Shown piece by piece: positions 38,146-47,176 of a stretch of DNA of 64,000 nt. The notes beneath the pieces were generated by a model that worked only from the letters and a program-made list of their open reading frames with translations, had not been told where the DNA came from and did no database searches. The first letter of the stretch is position 1; every line of letters starts with the position of its first letter. Made by a program: the position numbers and the translations under genes. Source of the stretch: Motiliproteus sp036960175 (GTDB lineage: Bacteria; Pseudomonadota; Gammaproteobacteria; Pseudomonadales; Balneatricaceae); NCBI GenBank assembly GCA_036960175.1, contig JBALWH010000008.1:56775-120774 (forward strand), read 5' to 3'.

Positions 38146-38874
38146 TCATGGCAGATAGAGTTTAAAACAACCGCCTCCGAGGGGGCTGCCATTACTCAGC
38201 TCTACAAAGCCACTATGTTGTTCATTTTGGTGCAACTGAGCGACCTGCTGGGCGAAGTAGAGACCAAAACCGGTGCTGCCAGTGACGAAATCCACACCTA
38301 GCTGCATCTGGTCGATGCGCCCAAGCATTTTGTCGGGAAAACCAGGACCATCATCTTCAACACTAAAGCACAAGTAGCTATGTTCATTTCCCGTCAAAGA
38401 ACTATCCACGGCCACCTGTTGAGCGGATATTTTGACCTGTTCAGCACAAATGCGTACCTGAGAATTGGCGTAACGAATGACGTTAGTAAAAATTGAACCC
38501 AATACTCCACTGACCAACGGCGCATCAAAATCCCAGCACAGCTCTGGATCAACCTGCTGCTGCATTTGTACTCCACGCGCTTCGAGTACGGGCCGGTTCA
38601 TCAACACCAAGTCTTCCACAAACTCATCAAGATAATGCTCGTCAACCTGCGACAAATACTGGTCCTGCTCTAGTTTGTAAAGCGTCATCATCTGAATCAG
38701 ATAATTATTCAACCGCGATAATTCGAAATGTACCTGACCATACTGATCGTCACTACTGACTAGCTGACTTCTCTGCTCGTCCAGCAGGCACAAAAGCATG
38801 CCGATAGAGTTCTTCATGTCATGTACAGAAGAAGCCAACAATGTTGAAAATGCTAAAGAGTCGCCCTGCTTCAT
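38146..38874 (-). CDS. Soluble sensor-type histidine kinase without input domain
   Basis: 242 aa, no membrane helix and no recognisable sensor domain. The H-box is SSVHDMKNSIGMLL with His18 close to the N-terminus. The ATPase domain follows, with an N-box like FTNVIRYANSQVRI, G1 EDDGPGFPDK and G2 GSTGFGLYFAQQV. The HDMKN form differs from the usual HExxT. It overlaps the REC-TPR gene by one base, so the two are probably partners; the REC-TPR protein would receive the phosphate or act as the sensor arm. Signal and output are unknown. Confidence 0.85.
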   Translation of the reverse strand: MKQGDSLAFSTLLASSVHDMKNSIGMLLCLLDEQRSQLVSSDDQYGQVHFELSRLNNYLIQMMTLYKLEQDQYLSQVDEHYLDEFVEDLVLMNRPVLEARGVQMQQQVDPELCWDFDAPLVSGVLGSIFTNVIRYANSQVRICAEQVKISAQQVAVDSSLTGNEHSYLCFSVEDDGPGFPDKMLGRIDQMQLGVDFVTGSTGFGLYFAQQVAQLHQNEQHSGFVELSNGSPLGGGCFKLYLP

Positions 38875-40442
38875 CAGAGGGCTCCCGTTTGTTTGATTTT
38901 ATCCAGCCGTTTTAAAAGATTTTGAAAGGTCGAATAGCGGCGGTCATCTTCAGATAGACCGGAAGCGCGCTGCAGGGCCCCATCAGCCAGGCCGATGAGC
39001 TCATCGTTGACACCGCTCTTAACCATATAGTGGATGGCCACCTGAGCAGTGTTAAGACAGACCGCGTAACTACGCGGTTTATCCACCAGAGCAACCTTAA
39101 GTGCATCCAAGGCTTTTTCAAGATCGCCCTGTTCATAATAACTAGCCGCCAGGGTATTGTGAGAAGACTCTTCTTGCTGCATGGCGGCGACCACTTTATC
39201 CGCCATACCCTGGCGCCCCATAGCCTCAAGATTTTTGATCACTTTTTCTTTCAAGGCACCCGACAACTTGCCCTCTGTGTCCTTGCTGATCAGGTCGTAG
39301 GCCTTGAACATGGCCTTTTCAGCCTCAAATTCGTGCCCCTGAATAGAATGAACTTGATGATCAATTAGTCGTGAACGAGTGTTAATTTCATTATCACTCT
39401 GATACAAGTGACGCAACTCATCCATTGCACCCAGCGCTTTGGTTTCTATTAACTTTTTTGATAATCCTTCGGTATTTTCTAGTTGCTCAACAAGGATATC
39501 TGACAATTTCAGGTAATTATCAGGAGAGCGAAACACCGAATTTTTACCGACTTTAACAGCACGACTATAGGCCCGCTGGGCCTGTTCAGCATCTCCATTC
39601 TTGGCAGCCAGATCACCCAACTGCACCTGTCGACGCACGTTCGCCGGAGATATTTTTACCGCTTCTTGCAGAGACGCTTGGGCCCCTTCCAAATCAGCAC
39701 GTTTCTCCTGACACCTGGCCTTCCAGTCCCAAGCCTGCACATAACCTTTATCTTCATCCAGAAGGTCATTAAAAGCCGCCTCTGCCTGCTCGAGCTGCTG
39801 ATTGAGGTACTGACTCTTTCCCAAGCCCAATTTAGCCCAAGGCAAGGATTTCTCTTTTAGTACCTGCTGAAACAGCTCAGTAGCTTCTTGATATTGTTCG
39901 GTATCAAATAGCAGCTGTGATTTGAGTCTTTGCCCGTAGCGCTTATAACGAGATTTTTGTGCCAACACCTGATCAAGGCGGTCCCTAGCCTGGTTGTAAT
40001 CCTGTCGATCCATAGCCTTGTATACGGGCACAAACAGGCGATTTCTTTCTAGCAATCGTTCCAGGCGGCTCTGCAGAACTTCCTTGGTAAAGGGTTTCAT
40101 CAGATAATCATCAGGGGAATATTCAAGGGCACCACGCACCATCTCAGCAGAGTTCTCCGCTGTAATCATAATATAGAGCGCAGAACCTTTCAGCAGCCTA
40201 TGGTGTTTGGCCTCTTCCAACACATCGTTGCCGTTTTTACCTTCGCCAAGGTTATAGTCACTAAGGATTAAGTCATAGCGGGTTTTGGTCAACATTCTAA
40301 TGGCATCTTCACCATGCAAAACAATATCGACTTTTTCACAGCCAAAAGAATAGACCATCGCCCGTATCGCACTACAAAAGTTAGGAAAATCATCGACTAT
40401 GAGTACGTTTAGCTCACTATAGTTGGTTCGTCCTGAAGACAT
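38874..40442 (-). CDS. Response regulator with N-terminal receiver and long TPR region
   Basis: 522 aa. The receiver (residues about 10-135) has Asp17/Asp18 in LIVDDFPN, phospho-acceptor Asp62 in LILSDYNLG, MITAEN and the KPF lysine. The rest is helical, with at least six tetratricopeptide-like units (for example AKLGLGKSQYLNQQLEQAEA and AASYYEQGDLEKALDALKVA), and no DNA-binding or enzymatic output. The output is therefore likely protein-protein contact. Proteins of this build occur in marine gammaproteobacteria, but their function is not established. Located 52 bp downstream of parE. Confidence 0.88.
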   Translation of the reverse strand: MSSGRTNYSELNVLIVDDFPNFCSAIRAMVYSFGCEKVDIVLHGEDAIRMLTKTRYDLILSDYNLGEGKNGNDVLEEAKHHRLLKGSALYIMITAENSAEMVRGALEYSPDDYLMKPFTKEVLQSRLERLLERNRLFVPVYKAMDRQDYNQARDRLDQVLAQKSRYKRYGQRLKSQLLFDTEQYQEATELFQQVLKEKSLPWAKLGLGKSQYLNQQLEQAEAAFNDLLDEDKGYVQAWDWKARCQEKRADLEGAQASLQEAVKISPANVRRQVQLGDLAAKNGDAEQAQRAYSRAVKVGKNSVFRSPDNYLKLSDILVEQLENTEGLSKKLIETKALGAMDELRHLYQSDNEINTRSRLIDHQVHSIQGHEFEAEKAMFKAYDLISKDTEGKLSGALKEKVIKNLEAMGRQGMADKVVAAMQQEESSHNTLAASYYEQGDLEKALDALKVALVDKPRSYAVCLNTAQVAIHYMVKSGVNDELIGLADGALQRASGLSEDDRRYSTFQNLLKRLDKIKQTGAL

Positions 40443-40494
40443 GCACTATCCACCTATCGTTCGTTTAGCTGCGGTGTGAAATATTGTTTCACCA

Positions 40495-42387
40495 CTATAC
40501 ATCGGCAAGATTACCTTTTTTCTGGAGCCAGGTTTTGCGATCACCGGAGCGTTTTTTAGCCAACAGCATATCCATTAGTTCATGCGTTTCATCTCCGGCA
40601 TCGACATGAAGCTGCACTAATCTGCGTGTATCTGCCGCCATGGTTGTCTCCCGCAACTGCAAGGGATTCATCTCACCGAGGCCCTTAAAACGCTGCACAT
40701 TAATCTTGCCGCGCTTTTTTTCCGCTATGATGCGATCGAGAATGCCGGTTTTTTCTGCCTCATCCAAAGCATAGTAGACCTCTTTTCCAACATCGATGCG
40801 ATATAGCGGTGGCATTGCCACATGTATGTGCCCCGCCATAACCACAGGTTTAAAGTGGCGCAAAAACAAGGCGCATAGCAGGGTAGCGATATGAAGACCA
40901 TCGGAGTCGGCATCGGCGAGAACGCAGATCTTTCCGTAACGTAACCCTTCCAAATTATCAGACGCTGGATCAACCCCGATGGCGACGGAAATATCGTGAA
41001 TTTCCTGAGAAGAGAGGATTTCACCGGATTCCACTTCCCAGGTATTGAGGATTTTTCCGCGCAACGGCATAACGGCCTGAAATTCTCTGTCCCTGGCTTG
41101 TTTCGCGGAGCCGCCAGCTGAGTCCCCTTCGACTAGGAACAACTCTGATTTCATCGCGTCAGCACTGGAACAGTCCGCCAATTTACCAGGCAAAGCCGGT
41201 CCCTGTGTGATTTTTTTACGCACCACTTTCTTGCGTGAACGCATGCGTTTTTGAGCGTTATTAATCGCCAGCTCAGCTAACTGCTCACCCTGTTCCGTAT
41301 GTTTGTTCAGCCAGAGGCTGAAAGCATCTTTAACGGTACCGGTAACAAAAGCAGCAATCTGACGGGATGAAAGGCGCTCCTTGGTTTGGCCGGAGAACTG
41401 AGGGTCCTGCATTTTCACCGATAACACGTAGCAGCAGCGTTCCCAGATATCTTCTGTTGTGAGCTTAACGCCCCTAGGTAACAGATTGCGAAATTCACAA
41501 AATTCACGGATAGCTTCAAGCAGACCGGTTCGGAAACCATTAACATGAGTTCCACCTTGCACCGTTGGGATCAGATTGACATAGCTTTCTGTGGTCAGCG
41601 CCCCCCCATCTGGCAACCATTGCACAGCCCAGTCGACCGCTTCAAAGTCTCCTTTCAAAACGCCGATAAAGGGCTCTAGCGGCAACGTCTCATCAAGCTG
41701 AGTGGCGGCTTTCAAATAATCACAGAGACCATCCAGATAAAGCCATTCGTCTTTGCTTTTTTCGCTACCACTCAAATCTGTAAAAGTGACCTGTAGCCCT
41801 GGGCAGAGAACCGCCTTGGCGCGCAGCATATGCCGTAATTTCGACCGAGAGTATTTGGGGGAATCGAAATATTTAGGATCAGCAAGGAAACGTACTTCTG
41901 TTCCGGTATTGCGCTTGCCTACCGTATCAACAACTTCCAGATCAGAAACTTTGTCACCATTGGCAAAGCCGATTCGATAAACACTGCCATCGCGCTTGAT
42001 AGTAACTTCAAGCATTTGAGATAGCGCATTAACCACGGAGACACCAACCCCGTGCAGGCCGCCAGAAAACTGATAATTATCGTTATTGAACTTACCACCT
42101 GCATGCAGTCTGGTGAGTATCAATTCAATCCCGCTGACACCGTGCTCGGGATGGATATCAACCGGCATACCGCGACCATTATCACTGACCGAGAGAGACC
42201 CATCTTTAAACAGGGTGACGTCGATACGGTCAGCGTGACCAGCCAACGCTTCATCCACCGAGTTATCGATAACCTCCTGCGCCAAATGGTTAGGACGGTC
42301 AGTTTCAGTGTACATGCCCGGCCGCTTTCTAACCGGATCCAAACCACTGAGTACTTCAATCGCTGCTGCGTTGTAGGTGGTATTCAT
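40495..42387 (-). CDS. parE: DNA topoisomerase IV subunit B
   Basis: ATPase subunit of topoisomerase IV, 630 aa. The GHKL ATP site shows EVIDNSVDEALAGHADRI and SVSDNGRGMPVDIHPEHG. The Toprim domain shows LFLVEGDSAGGSAKQARD, PLRGKILN and DADSDGLHIATLL. It ends in the usual QKKGNLADV. Fifth after nudF, yqiB, cpdA and yqiA, the order known from E. coli, with parC further downstream. Confidence 0.98.
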   Translation of the reverse strand: MNTTYNAAAIEVLSGLDPVRKRPGMYTETDRPNHLAQEVIDNSVDEALAGHADRIDVTLFKDGSLSVSDNGRGMPVDIHPEHGVSGIELILTRLHAGGKFNNDNYQFSGGLHGVGVSVVNALSQMLEVTIKRDGSVYRIGFANGDKVSDLEVVDTVGKRNTGTEVRFLADPKYFDSPKYSRSKLRHMLRAKAVLCPGLQVTFTDLSGSEKSKDEWLYLDGLCDYLKAATQLDETLPLEPFIGVLKGDFEAVDWAVQWLPDGGALTTESYVNLIPTVQGGTHVNGFRTGLLEAIREFCEFRNLLPRGVKLTTEDIWERCCYVLSVKMQDPQFSGQTKERLSSRQIAAFVTGTVKDAFSLWLNKHTEQGEQLAELAINNAQKRMRSRKKVVRKKITQGPALPGKLADCSSADAMKSELFLVEGDSAGGSAKQARDREFQAVMPLRGKILNTWEVESGEILSSQEIHDISVAIGVDPASDNLEGLRYGKICVLADADSDGLHIATLLCALFLRHFKPVVMAGHIHVAMPPLYRIDVGKEVYYALDEAEKTGILDRIIAEKKRGKINVQRFKGLGEMNPLQLRETTMAADTRRLVQLHVDAGDETHELMDMLLAKKRSGDRKTWLQKKGNLADV

Positions 42388-42473
42388 TCTTAGGCTTTTA
42401 TTCTCATCAATGGTGTCAGTTTATATCGTTCGGCAAAAACTGTTTGGCAACAATGCTCGGTAGAACCTGTAAA

Positions 42474-43052
42474 TCAAGTCGCAGCAAAGGCCTCTATTCT
42501 CGGCAGCATCGTCTCAAAATCATCAAAACCATGACTGCCATCAGGCTGAATAATCATCTCAGCTCCTTGATAAAACGCGACCCCCTGTTGATAGTCCAGC
42601 ACTTCATCGCCGGTCTGGGTCAGCAACAGATAAAGGCTGAGGTCCTTTAGTGTTTCACATTTAAGAGCCAGCAGTTGGTCCAGATGGTGGCGCGTCAGCT
42701 GGTAGCGCTCCTGGGTATAAATATTTTCATTTTCCCCAAGCAAGTCTTCCAATAACTTGTACGGTCGCACTGCAGGGTTAATCAACACCGCCTGAAGACC
42801 ATACTTTTCAGCCAGGTATGTTGAATAATACCCACCCAGGGAACTGCCCAGCAAGACAATAGTACGCTCTGGGTGCTGATTAATCAGTGTTTCTAACGTC
42901 GCCATTGCCTTAGCAGGCCAATGAGAGAGAGAAGGCACTATGACCTCGTCCTCTCGTCCCTGATCAGCGAACCATTGCACCAGCAACCGCGCTTTAAAGG
43001 ACTGTGGCGAGCTATTAAAGCCATGGATATAAACGAAAAGTGGTTTCGACAT
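42474..43052 (-). CDS. yqiA: YqiA family esterase
   Basis: 192-aa alpha/beta hydrolase with YIHGFNSSPQSFKA at the N-terminus, nucleophile elbow GSSLGGYYSTYLAE and the late DGSHGFDDFE histidine. E. coli YqiA is an esterase of unknown physiological substrate. Conserved place between cpdA and parE. Confidence 0.92.
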   Translation of the reverse strand: MSKPLFVYIHGFNSSPQSFKARLLVQWFADQGREDEVIVPSLSHWPAKAMATLETLINQHPERTIVLLGSSLGGYYSTYLAEKYGLQAVLINPAVRPYKLLEDLLGENENIYTQERYQLTRHHLDQLLALKCETLKDLSLYLLLTQTGDEVLDYQQGVAFYQGAEMIIQPDGSHGFDDFETMLPRIEAFAAT

Positions 43053-43136
43053 GGTCTACCTAAGGTCTGCGAATGATTGAAAAATACCTTATCAGAACCC
43101 TGCTAAGCAAGCGCTGCCGTCCGCTAGAAGACCTTT

Positions 43137-43901
43137 TTATTCAGTCAGTTGATTCGGATCACAACGTTCGACACCTGTGTCCAATTTCCCATCGGCAAAC
43201 AGGGTTAACCAGCGGTAACCTGGCCAGGACTCAAGCCCAAGGGTTTCCACTTCAAAGTGCTCACAATATTTTCGAAATTGAACGGCGCTAGAGGGACAAG
43301 CAAGCATCCGCCAATGGCCAGATTGGATGTCCCAATGCTGATGTAAATGCCCAAAGATGACAGCCCCCTGCCTCGAGGAATTGGCTAAAATCTGATTAAA
43401 TTCCTGCGCATTCCCCAAGGAAATGGCCTGTTGCCACTGACTATCTACGGCGATGGGATTATGGTGCAGAACCAGCAAATGATTGGCATCGACCTGAAGC
43501 TGCTGACGCAAAAAATCCAGCTCAGAGTCCGCCAGTGAACCGGAGCCACGACCATCAGAATCTGAAGTAGAATCCAACAATGTCAGCAGCCACCCTTGCA
43601 GCTGTAATTTGCGCGTTATCCGGCCCCAAAGTGCCGTCATTGCCTCAGCGCAATCATGATTGCCGGGAATCCAATACCAGGGAATATTAAGTTTAGCGAG
43701 CAACGCATCGATACGACGATAACTCTCGAGCCCACCCTGATGCACCAAGTCACCGGTCAGCAATAGCAATGTAGCATCACCGTGATGCTTTCTCAGGTGT
43801 TCAACAACAGCCTGCAGCCGGGCTTCGACATCTATCCCACGATAGCGTTCGCGCGCTTCCGCCATCAGGTGCATATCACTAATCTGAATGATTTTCGTCA
43901 T
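43137..43901 (-). CDS. cpdA: 3',5'-cyclic AMP phosphodiesterase CpdA
   Basis: Calcineurin-type metallophosphoesterase, 254 aa. The metal motifs are QISDMHLMA, LLTGDLVHQGG, IPGNHDCAEA and GHLHQHWD. In gammaproteobacteria it sets cAMP levels, with effects on pili and virulence through the cAMP receptor protein. Same order as in E. coli (nudF-yqiB-cpdA-yqiA-parE). Confidence 0.95.
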   Translation of the reverse strand: MTKIIQISDMHLMAEARERYRGIDVEARLQAVVEHLRKHHGDATLLLLTGDLVHQGGLESYRRIDALLAKLNIPWYWIPGNHDCAEAMTALWGRITRKLQLQGWLLTLLDSTSDSDGRGSGSLADSELDFLRQQLQVDANHLLVLHHNPIAVDSQWQQAISLGNAQEFNQILANSSRQGAVIFGHLHQHWDIQSGHWRMLACPSSAVQFRKYCEHFEVETLGLESWPGYRWLTLFADGKLDTGVERCDPNQLTE

Positions 43902-43963
43902 GACAAAAAAATTACTGGCTGAGGAAATGAAAAGGCGCTCACATACTGCTTATCAACCAAGGT

Positions 43964-44419
43964 TCAGGCTATGGCTAGTTTTTCTGAACTATGGCCATGA
44001 GTTAGACATTGATTGAGCCATTCACCAAGGTATTGGTTGAGCTGAGCTTTCTCATCGGGTTGATGCATCTGCTTATTAGGGTAGATATAACTGCCCCGAA
44101 ACTGCCGTCGCTGCTGCCGGGAAATGACCTCTGCCATGCGGGCATCATGATATACACGGACGATCAAGCCAGGCATTTGAATCCAATGCTGATTGTCATA
44201 ACACTGCTCTATCCGCAAGGTGGTGGTGTAGGTAAAGCGTTCTTCTACGTGCAACTCGACTGTGGCTCGATGCTGGCGCCAAGTAATATGAAAACAACGC
44301 TGATCACAATGATCAATATCCGGCATCAACTTCATTAGCCGCAGATAGTTGGTGTCACAGCATGCCATCTGTTTTTGCAGGTCCGGTACGTACTTCTTTC
44401 TCATACGGTCACTGTTCAT
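43964..44419 (-). CDS. YqiB-like protein (DUF1249)
   Basis: 151-aa cytoplasmic protein with the family start KKYVPDLQKQMACCDTNYLR and the central IEQCYDNQHWIQMPGLIVRV. No enzymatic motif is recognised and the function is unknown. It overlaps nudF by 11 bp and lies 62 bp from cpdA. Confidence 0.92.
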   Translation of the reverse strand: MNSDRMRKKYVPDLQKQMACCDTNYLRLMKLMPDIDHCDQRCFHITWRQHRATVELHVEERFTYTTTLRIEQCYDNQHWIQMPGLIVRVYHDARMAEVISRQQRRQFRGSYIYPNKQMHQPDEKAQLNQYLGEWLNQCLTHGHSSEKLAIA

Positions 44420-45041
44420 GTTTGAGCCACTGTGTCTGCAGTTGCTGCCAATTCAGCTGCAACCATTGCAACGCGATGATGGTTGGGGCATTGCATATTC
44501 GCCCACTCTGTACAGCAGTATAGGCCTGTTGTCGGGTTACTGATGTAACACGGATGTCTTCCCCTTCATGTTCTAACCCATGAAAGCCCCCCAAGCCAGT
44601 AGAATCAACCTGAGCACACATCAAATGAATTTTCTCCTGACTGCCACCGGGACTAACATGGTAGTGACAAATAGGATACAGCGCGAGGACCTCCGCTCCA
44701 GCCTCTTCTCGGCTTTCACGGGTAGCCACAGCCTCATCGCTCTCCTCTGGCTCGATGATTCCGGCAACCAGTTCCACCAGCCAGGGACCGGTACTATCCA
44801 ACAGAGCGCCAATCCTAAATTGTTCAATTAATACCACGCGGTCCTGCCAAGGGTCGTACAACAACACACAGGCAGCAGCGTCGCGAATAAACAGTTCACG
44901 AGTTAGTGGCGCCGACCAGCCTCCTTCAAAAAGACGGTGTTTGAGGGTGAGTTTTTGCAACTGAAAAAAACCCTCATAAGCGGTTTCCCGCTGCAAGATT
45001 TCGACGTCATCAGGACCAAAACTGGCCGCTAGTTTTTTCAT
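44409..45041 (-). CDS. nudF: ADP-ribose pyrophosphatase
   Basis: Nudix hydrolase that cleaves ADP-ribose and related sugars to AMP and sugar phosphate. The Nudix box GIIEPEESDEAVATRESREE continues with AGAEV; 210 aa from ATG 45041. An in-frame GTG at 45059 would add six residues; neither has a strong ribosome-binding site, so the start is uncertain. First gene of the minus-strand operon nudF-yqiB-cpdA-yqiA. Confidence 0.94.
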   Translation of the reverse strand: MKKLAASFGPDDVEILQRETAYEGFFQLQKLTLKHRLFEGGWSAPLTRELFIRDAAACVLLYDPWQDRVVLIEQFRIGALLDSTGPWLVELVAGIIEPEESDEAVATRESREEAGAEVLALYPICHYHVSPGGSQEKIHLMCAQVDSTGLGGFHGLEHEGEDIRVTSVTRQQAYTAVQSGRICNAPTIIALQWLQLNWQQLQTQWLKHEQ

Positions 45042-45161
45042 AGAATTACTTTTATCCACCTTGGCCGACCTGTATCCACTTTAGCTGCATAATTTTTTTG
45101 CGGCTCCAGCGCCAAACATAGAAGAGTTCACACTAAGGCCAATAATCGTTAACCTACCCTC

Positions 45162-46295
45162 ATGCATTCAATCCAGCAATACCCTCCAAGGCCCGGCGTT
45201 ATCAAACCAGCCATATCAAATGCCATTCGTTTAACGCTAATAATGCTGCTTCCGTCAGCGATTCTGCAAGGCTGCGCCGGGCCTATTACGCCAATTTATA
45301 AAGCGCCGCCATCATTGCTTGCACTGGAACAAGAGAAACAATTGTCACTGGCGTTTTCCCAACGTCTGGAGCATCAACAACGAGTCAGCCGCATCAGCTA
45401 TCCGTTACTGCAAGCAGGAGCCCTGTTCTGTGGAGAACAGACCAAAGCGTCATTAGGGATTAGCTTTAGCAACAAACAGGGCATAGAGGAAAAATATCGC
45501 GATACAGCCATCAGAGATCTGGGGCTCGGCGATGCCCTGCAAATTTTGCGAGTCACCCCCGAATCCCCGGCGGCAGCTGCCGGACTAAAACCCGGTGACG
45601 TGCTTGTCAGTATTAACGGGGAGTTCTTCAAAACCGGTAAGCAGGCAAGTAAGTCTGTAACCGCGCTGCTTCGACCATTAAAAGCCGGCACTCCTATCAA
45701 TTTAGTGGTAGCTCGACAAGGGCAATCGCTGTCATTGCAGGTTACCCCTGTCGAAATCTGTGATTTCCCCATCCTGATCTCTCACCAAGATGAAGTTAAC
45801 GCTTGGGCCAACGGCAACCAGATTTCCCTCACCACGGGGTTGCTGCGCTTTTGCGGCGATGACCACGACTTGGCATTGGTAATCGCCCATGAGCTAGCCC
45901 ACAACGCGCTAAGGCACGTACCTAAGATAACCCGCAATGCCCTTAGCGGATCTCTGATCGACCTGCTGGCCCTAGGTTTTGGCGTCCCTTCTCCCGCCCT
46001 ATTTACCATTGCCGGAGCCCACATTCATCGCTCCCAATTCGAGGCCGAAGCTGATTATTTCGGCCTCTATATTCTGGCCCTTAGCCACCTTCCTCTGGAA
46101 GGTTCTGCCAACTTCTGGCGCCGAGTAGCCGCTGAATATCCAGAACAAATTGACGACTCTCTAGGCTCCACGCATCCTTCATCGCCTCAGCGTTTTCTGG
46201 CGCTTAAAGCCGCTATTACTGAAATCAAAACAAAGCAGCACAACCAGTTTCCGCTAACCCCCGAAGGGTTTGTTCACCCAGCATCCAAACCATAG
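45162..46295 (+). CDS. PDZ-containing M48 family metalloprotease, predicted lipoprotein
   Basis: 377 aa. The N-terminal leader ends in the lipobox ILQGC (Cys38), so it is likely membrane-anchored and periplasmic. A PDZ domain (about 110-200) contains GDALQILRVTPESPAAAAGL and KPGDVLVSINGE. The peptidase follows, with HELAHNALRHV (HExxH) and FEAEADYFGLYI, whose Glu is the third zinc ligand. The tail SLGSTHPSSPQRFLAL is also typical of M48C (BepA/LoiP-like) enzymes. The PDZ-before-protease order differs from BepA, which has TPR repeats after the protease. Probably envelope quality control. Divergent from nudF; convergent with the IS element and the chemoreceptor gene. Confidence 0.88.
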   Translation: MHSIQQYPPRPGVIKPAISNAIRLTLIMLLPSAILQGCAGPITPIYKAPPSLLALEQEKQLSLAFSQRLEHQQRVSRISYPLLQAGALFCGEQTKASLGISFSNKQGIEEKYRDTAIRDLGLGDALQILRVTPESPAAAAGLKPGDVLVSINGEFFKTGKQASKSVTALLRPLKAGTPINLVVARQGQSLSLQVTPVEICDFPILISHQDEVNAWANGNQISLTTGLLRFCGDDHDLALVIAHELAHNALRHVPKITRNALSGSLIDLLALGFGVPSPALFTIAGAHIHRSQFEAEADYFGLYILALSHLPLEGSANFWRRVAAEYPEQIDDSLGSTHPSSPQRFLALKAAITEIKTKQHNQFPLTPEGFVHPASKP

Positions 46296-46325
46296 CCAGA
46301 AGCAACGTTCAGAGTGTTTCCAAGC

Positions 46326-46331
46326 GATGGA
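46326..46331. repeat. Target-site duplication, left copy (GATGGA)
   Basis: Six-base direct repeat GATGGA directly outside the left end of the IS; an identical copy lies at 48939-48944. Confidence 0.85.
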
Positions 46332-46336
46332 TGCGT

Positions 46337-46380
46337 ATTCCGGTGAAGATGAACACCGATTCCGGACGAACGTGAACACC
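46337..46380 (+). repeat. Left-end repeats of the IS (two copies, period 22)
   Basis: Two copies of ATTCCGGnnnAnnnTGAACACC begin at 46337 and 46359. These are the expected transposase-binding repeats of an IS21 end. Confidence 0.8.
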
Positions 46381-46411
46381 TGATTTCTCAACGCATCACG
46401 ACTCCTGCTTT

Positions 46412-47167
46412 TTACATTAGGTGTTCATCTTCCGTCAACTTTCCCAGTGTCTTTCGCATCGATTCTCCGTTGAGGGGGAGTCGGTGGGCGTTGTGCATCA
46501 GGCGATCCAGGATCGCGTCTGCCAAGGTGTTGTCGCCGATGCTGGCGTACCACTGGTCGGTGGGGAGCTGGCTGATCATCAGGGTCGATGTTTGGCCGTG
46601 CCGATCATCCATAATCTCCATTAGGTCGTTGCGGTGCGCGGGCTTGAGCGGTTCTAAGCCCCAGTCATCAATGATCAACAGTTGGATCTTGGCCAGCTGT
46701 CCCAGCAGTTTATGGTAACTGCCGTCCGCTTTGGCCTGCGTTAGTGCCAGCATCAGTCGTGATAATCGGTAGTAGCGGCTGCTGTAGCCTTGCTGGCAGG
46801 CACTGTGCCCCAGTGCACAGGCCAGATAGGTCTTGCCGCTGCCGCAGGGGCCGGTGATTAATAGGTTTTGACCTCGGTTGATCCAGTCCCCTTGAGCTAG
46901 TCGGGCGATCTGGGCGCGTTGCAGGTTACGTGGGTGTTGGTAGTCGATCTCTTGGATCGTGGCTTTGAGCTTGAGACTGGCTTGGCGGATCAGACGTTCC
47001 TGTTTGCGCTGATCACGCATCAGCTGCTCATGGTCGGCTAGCAGGCTCAGCCGTTCGATGAACGACAACCCTTCGTAGGTGCCGATCTGTTCGAGTTGCG
47101 CTTCAAGTGCACTGGCCATGCCGCTCAGTTTGAGTTGGCGTAGCTGGATTAGAGTTTGTGCTGTCAT
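46412..47167 (-). CDS. istB: IS21-family helper ATPase IstB
   Basis: 251-aa AAA+ ATPase of the DnaC/IstB type that regulates target choice and stimulates IstA. Walker A is ITGPCGSGKTYLACALG, Walker B is LLIIDDWGLEPL, and sensor residues lie in TLMISQLPTDQWYASIGD. It starts 9 bp after the istA stop with GGAGAACCCC before the ATG. Intact. Confidence 0.96.
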   Translation of the reverse strand: MTAQTLIQLRQLKLSGMASALEAQLEQIGTYEGLSFIERLSLLADHEQLMRDQRKQERLIRQASLKLKATIQEIDYQHPRNLQRAQIARLAQGDWINRGQNLLITGPCGSGKTYLACALGHSACQQGYSSRYYRLSRLMLALTQAKADGSYHKLLGQLAKIQLLIIDDWGLEPLKPAHRNDLMEIMDDRHGQTSTLMISQLPTDQWYASIGDNTLADAILDRLMHNAHRLPLNGESMRKTLGKLTEDEHLM

Positions 47168-47176
47168 GGGGTTCTC

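Noticed and set aside
43066..43136. AGGTCT...AGACCT pairing as a terminator between cpdA and yqiA
   Set aside because: Only six base pairs with a loop of more than 40 nt; not convincing.
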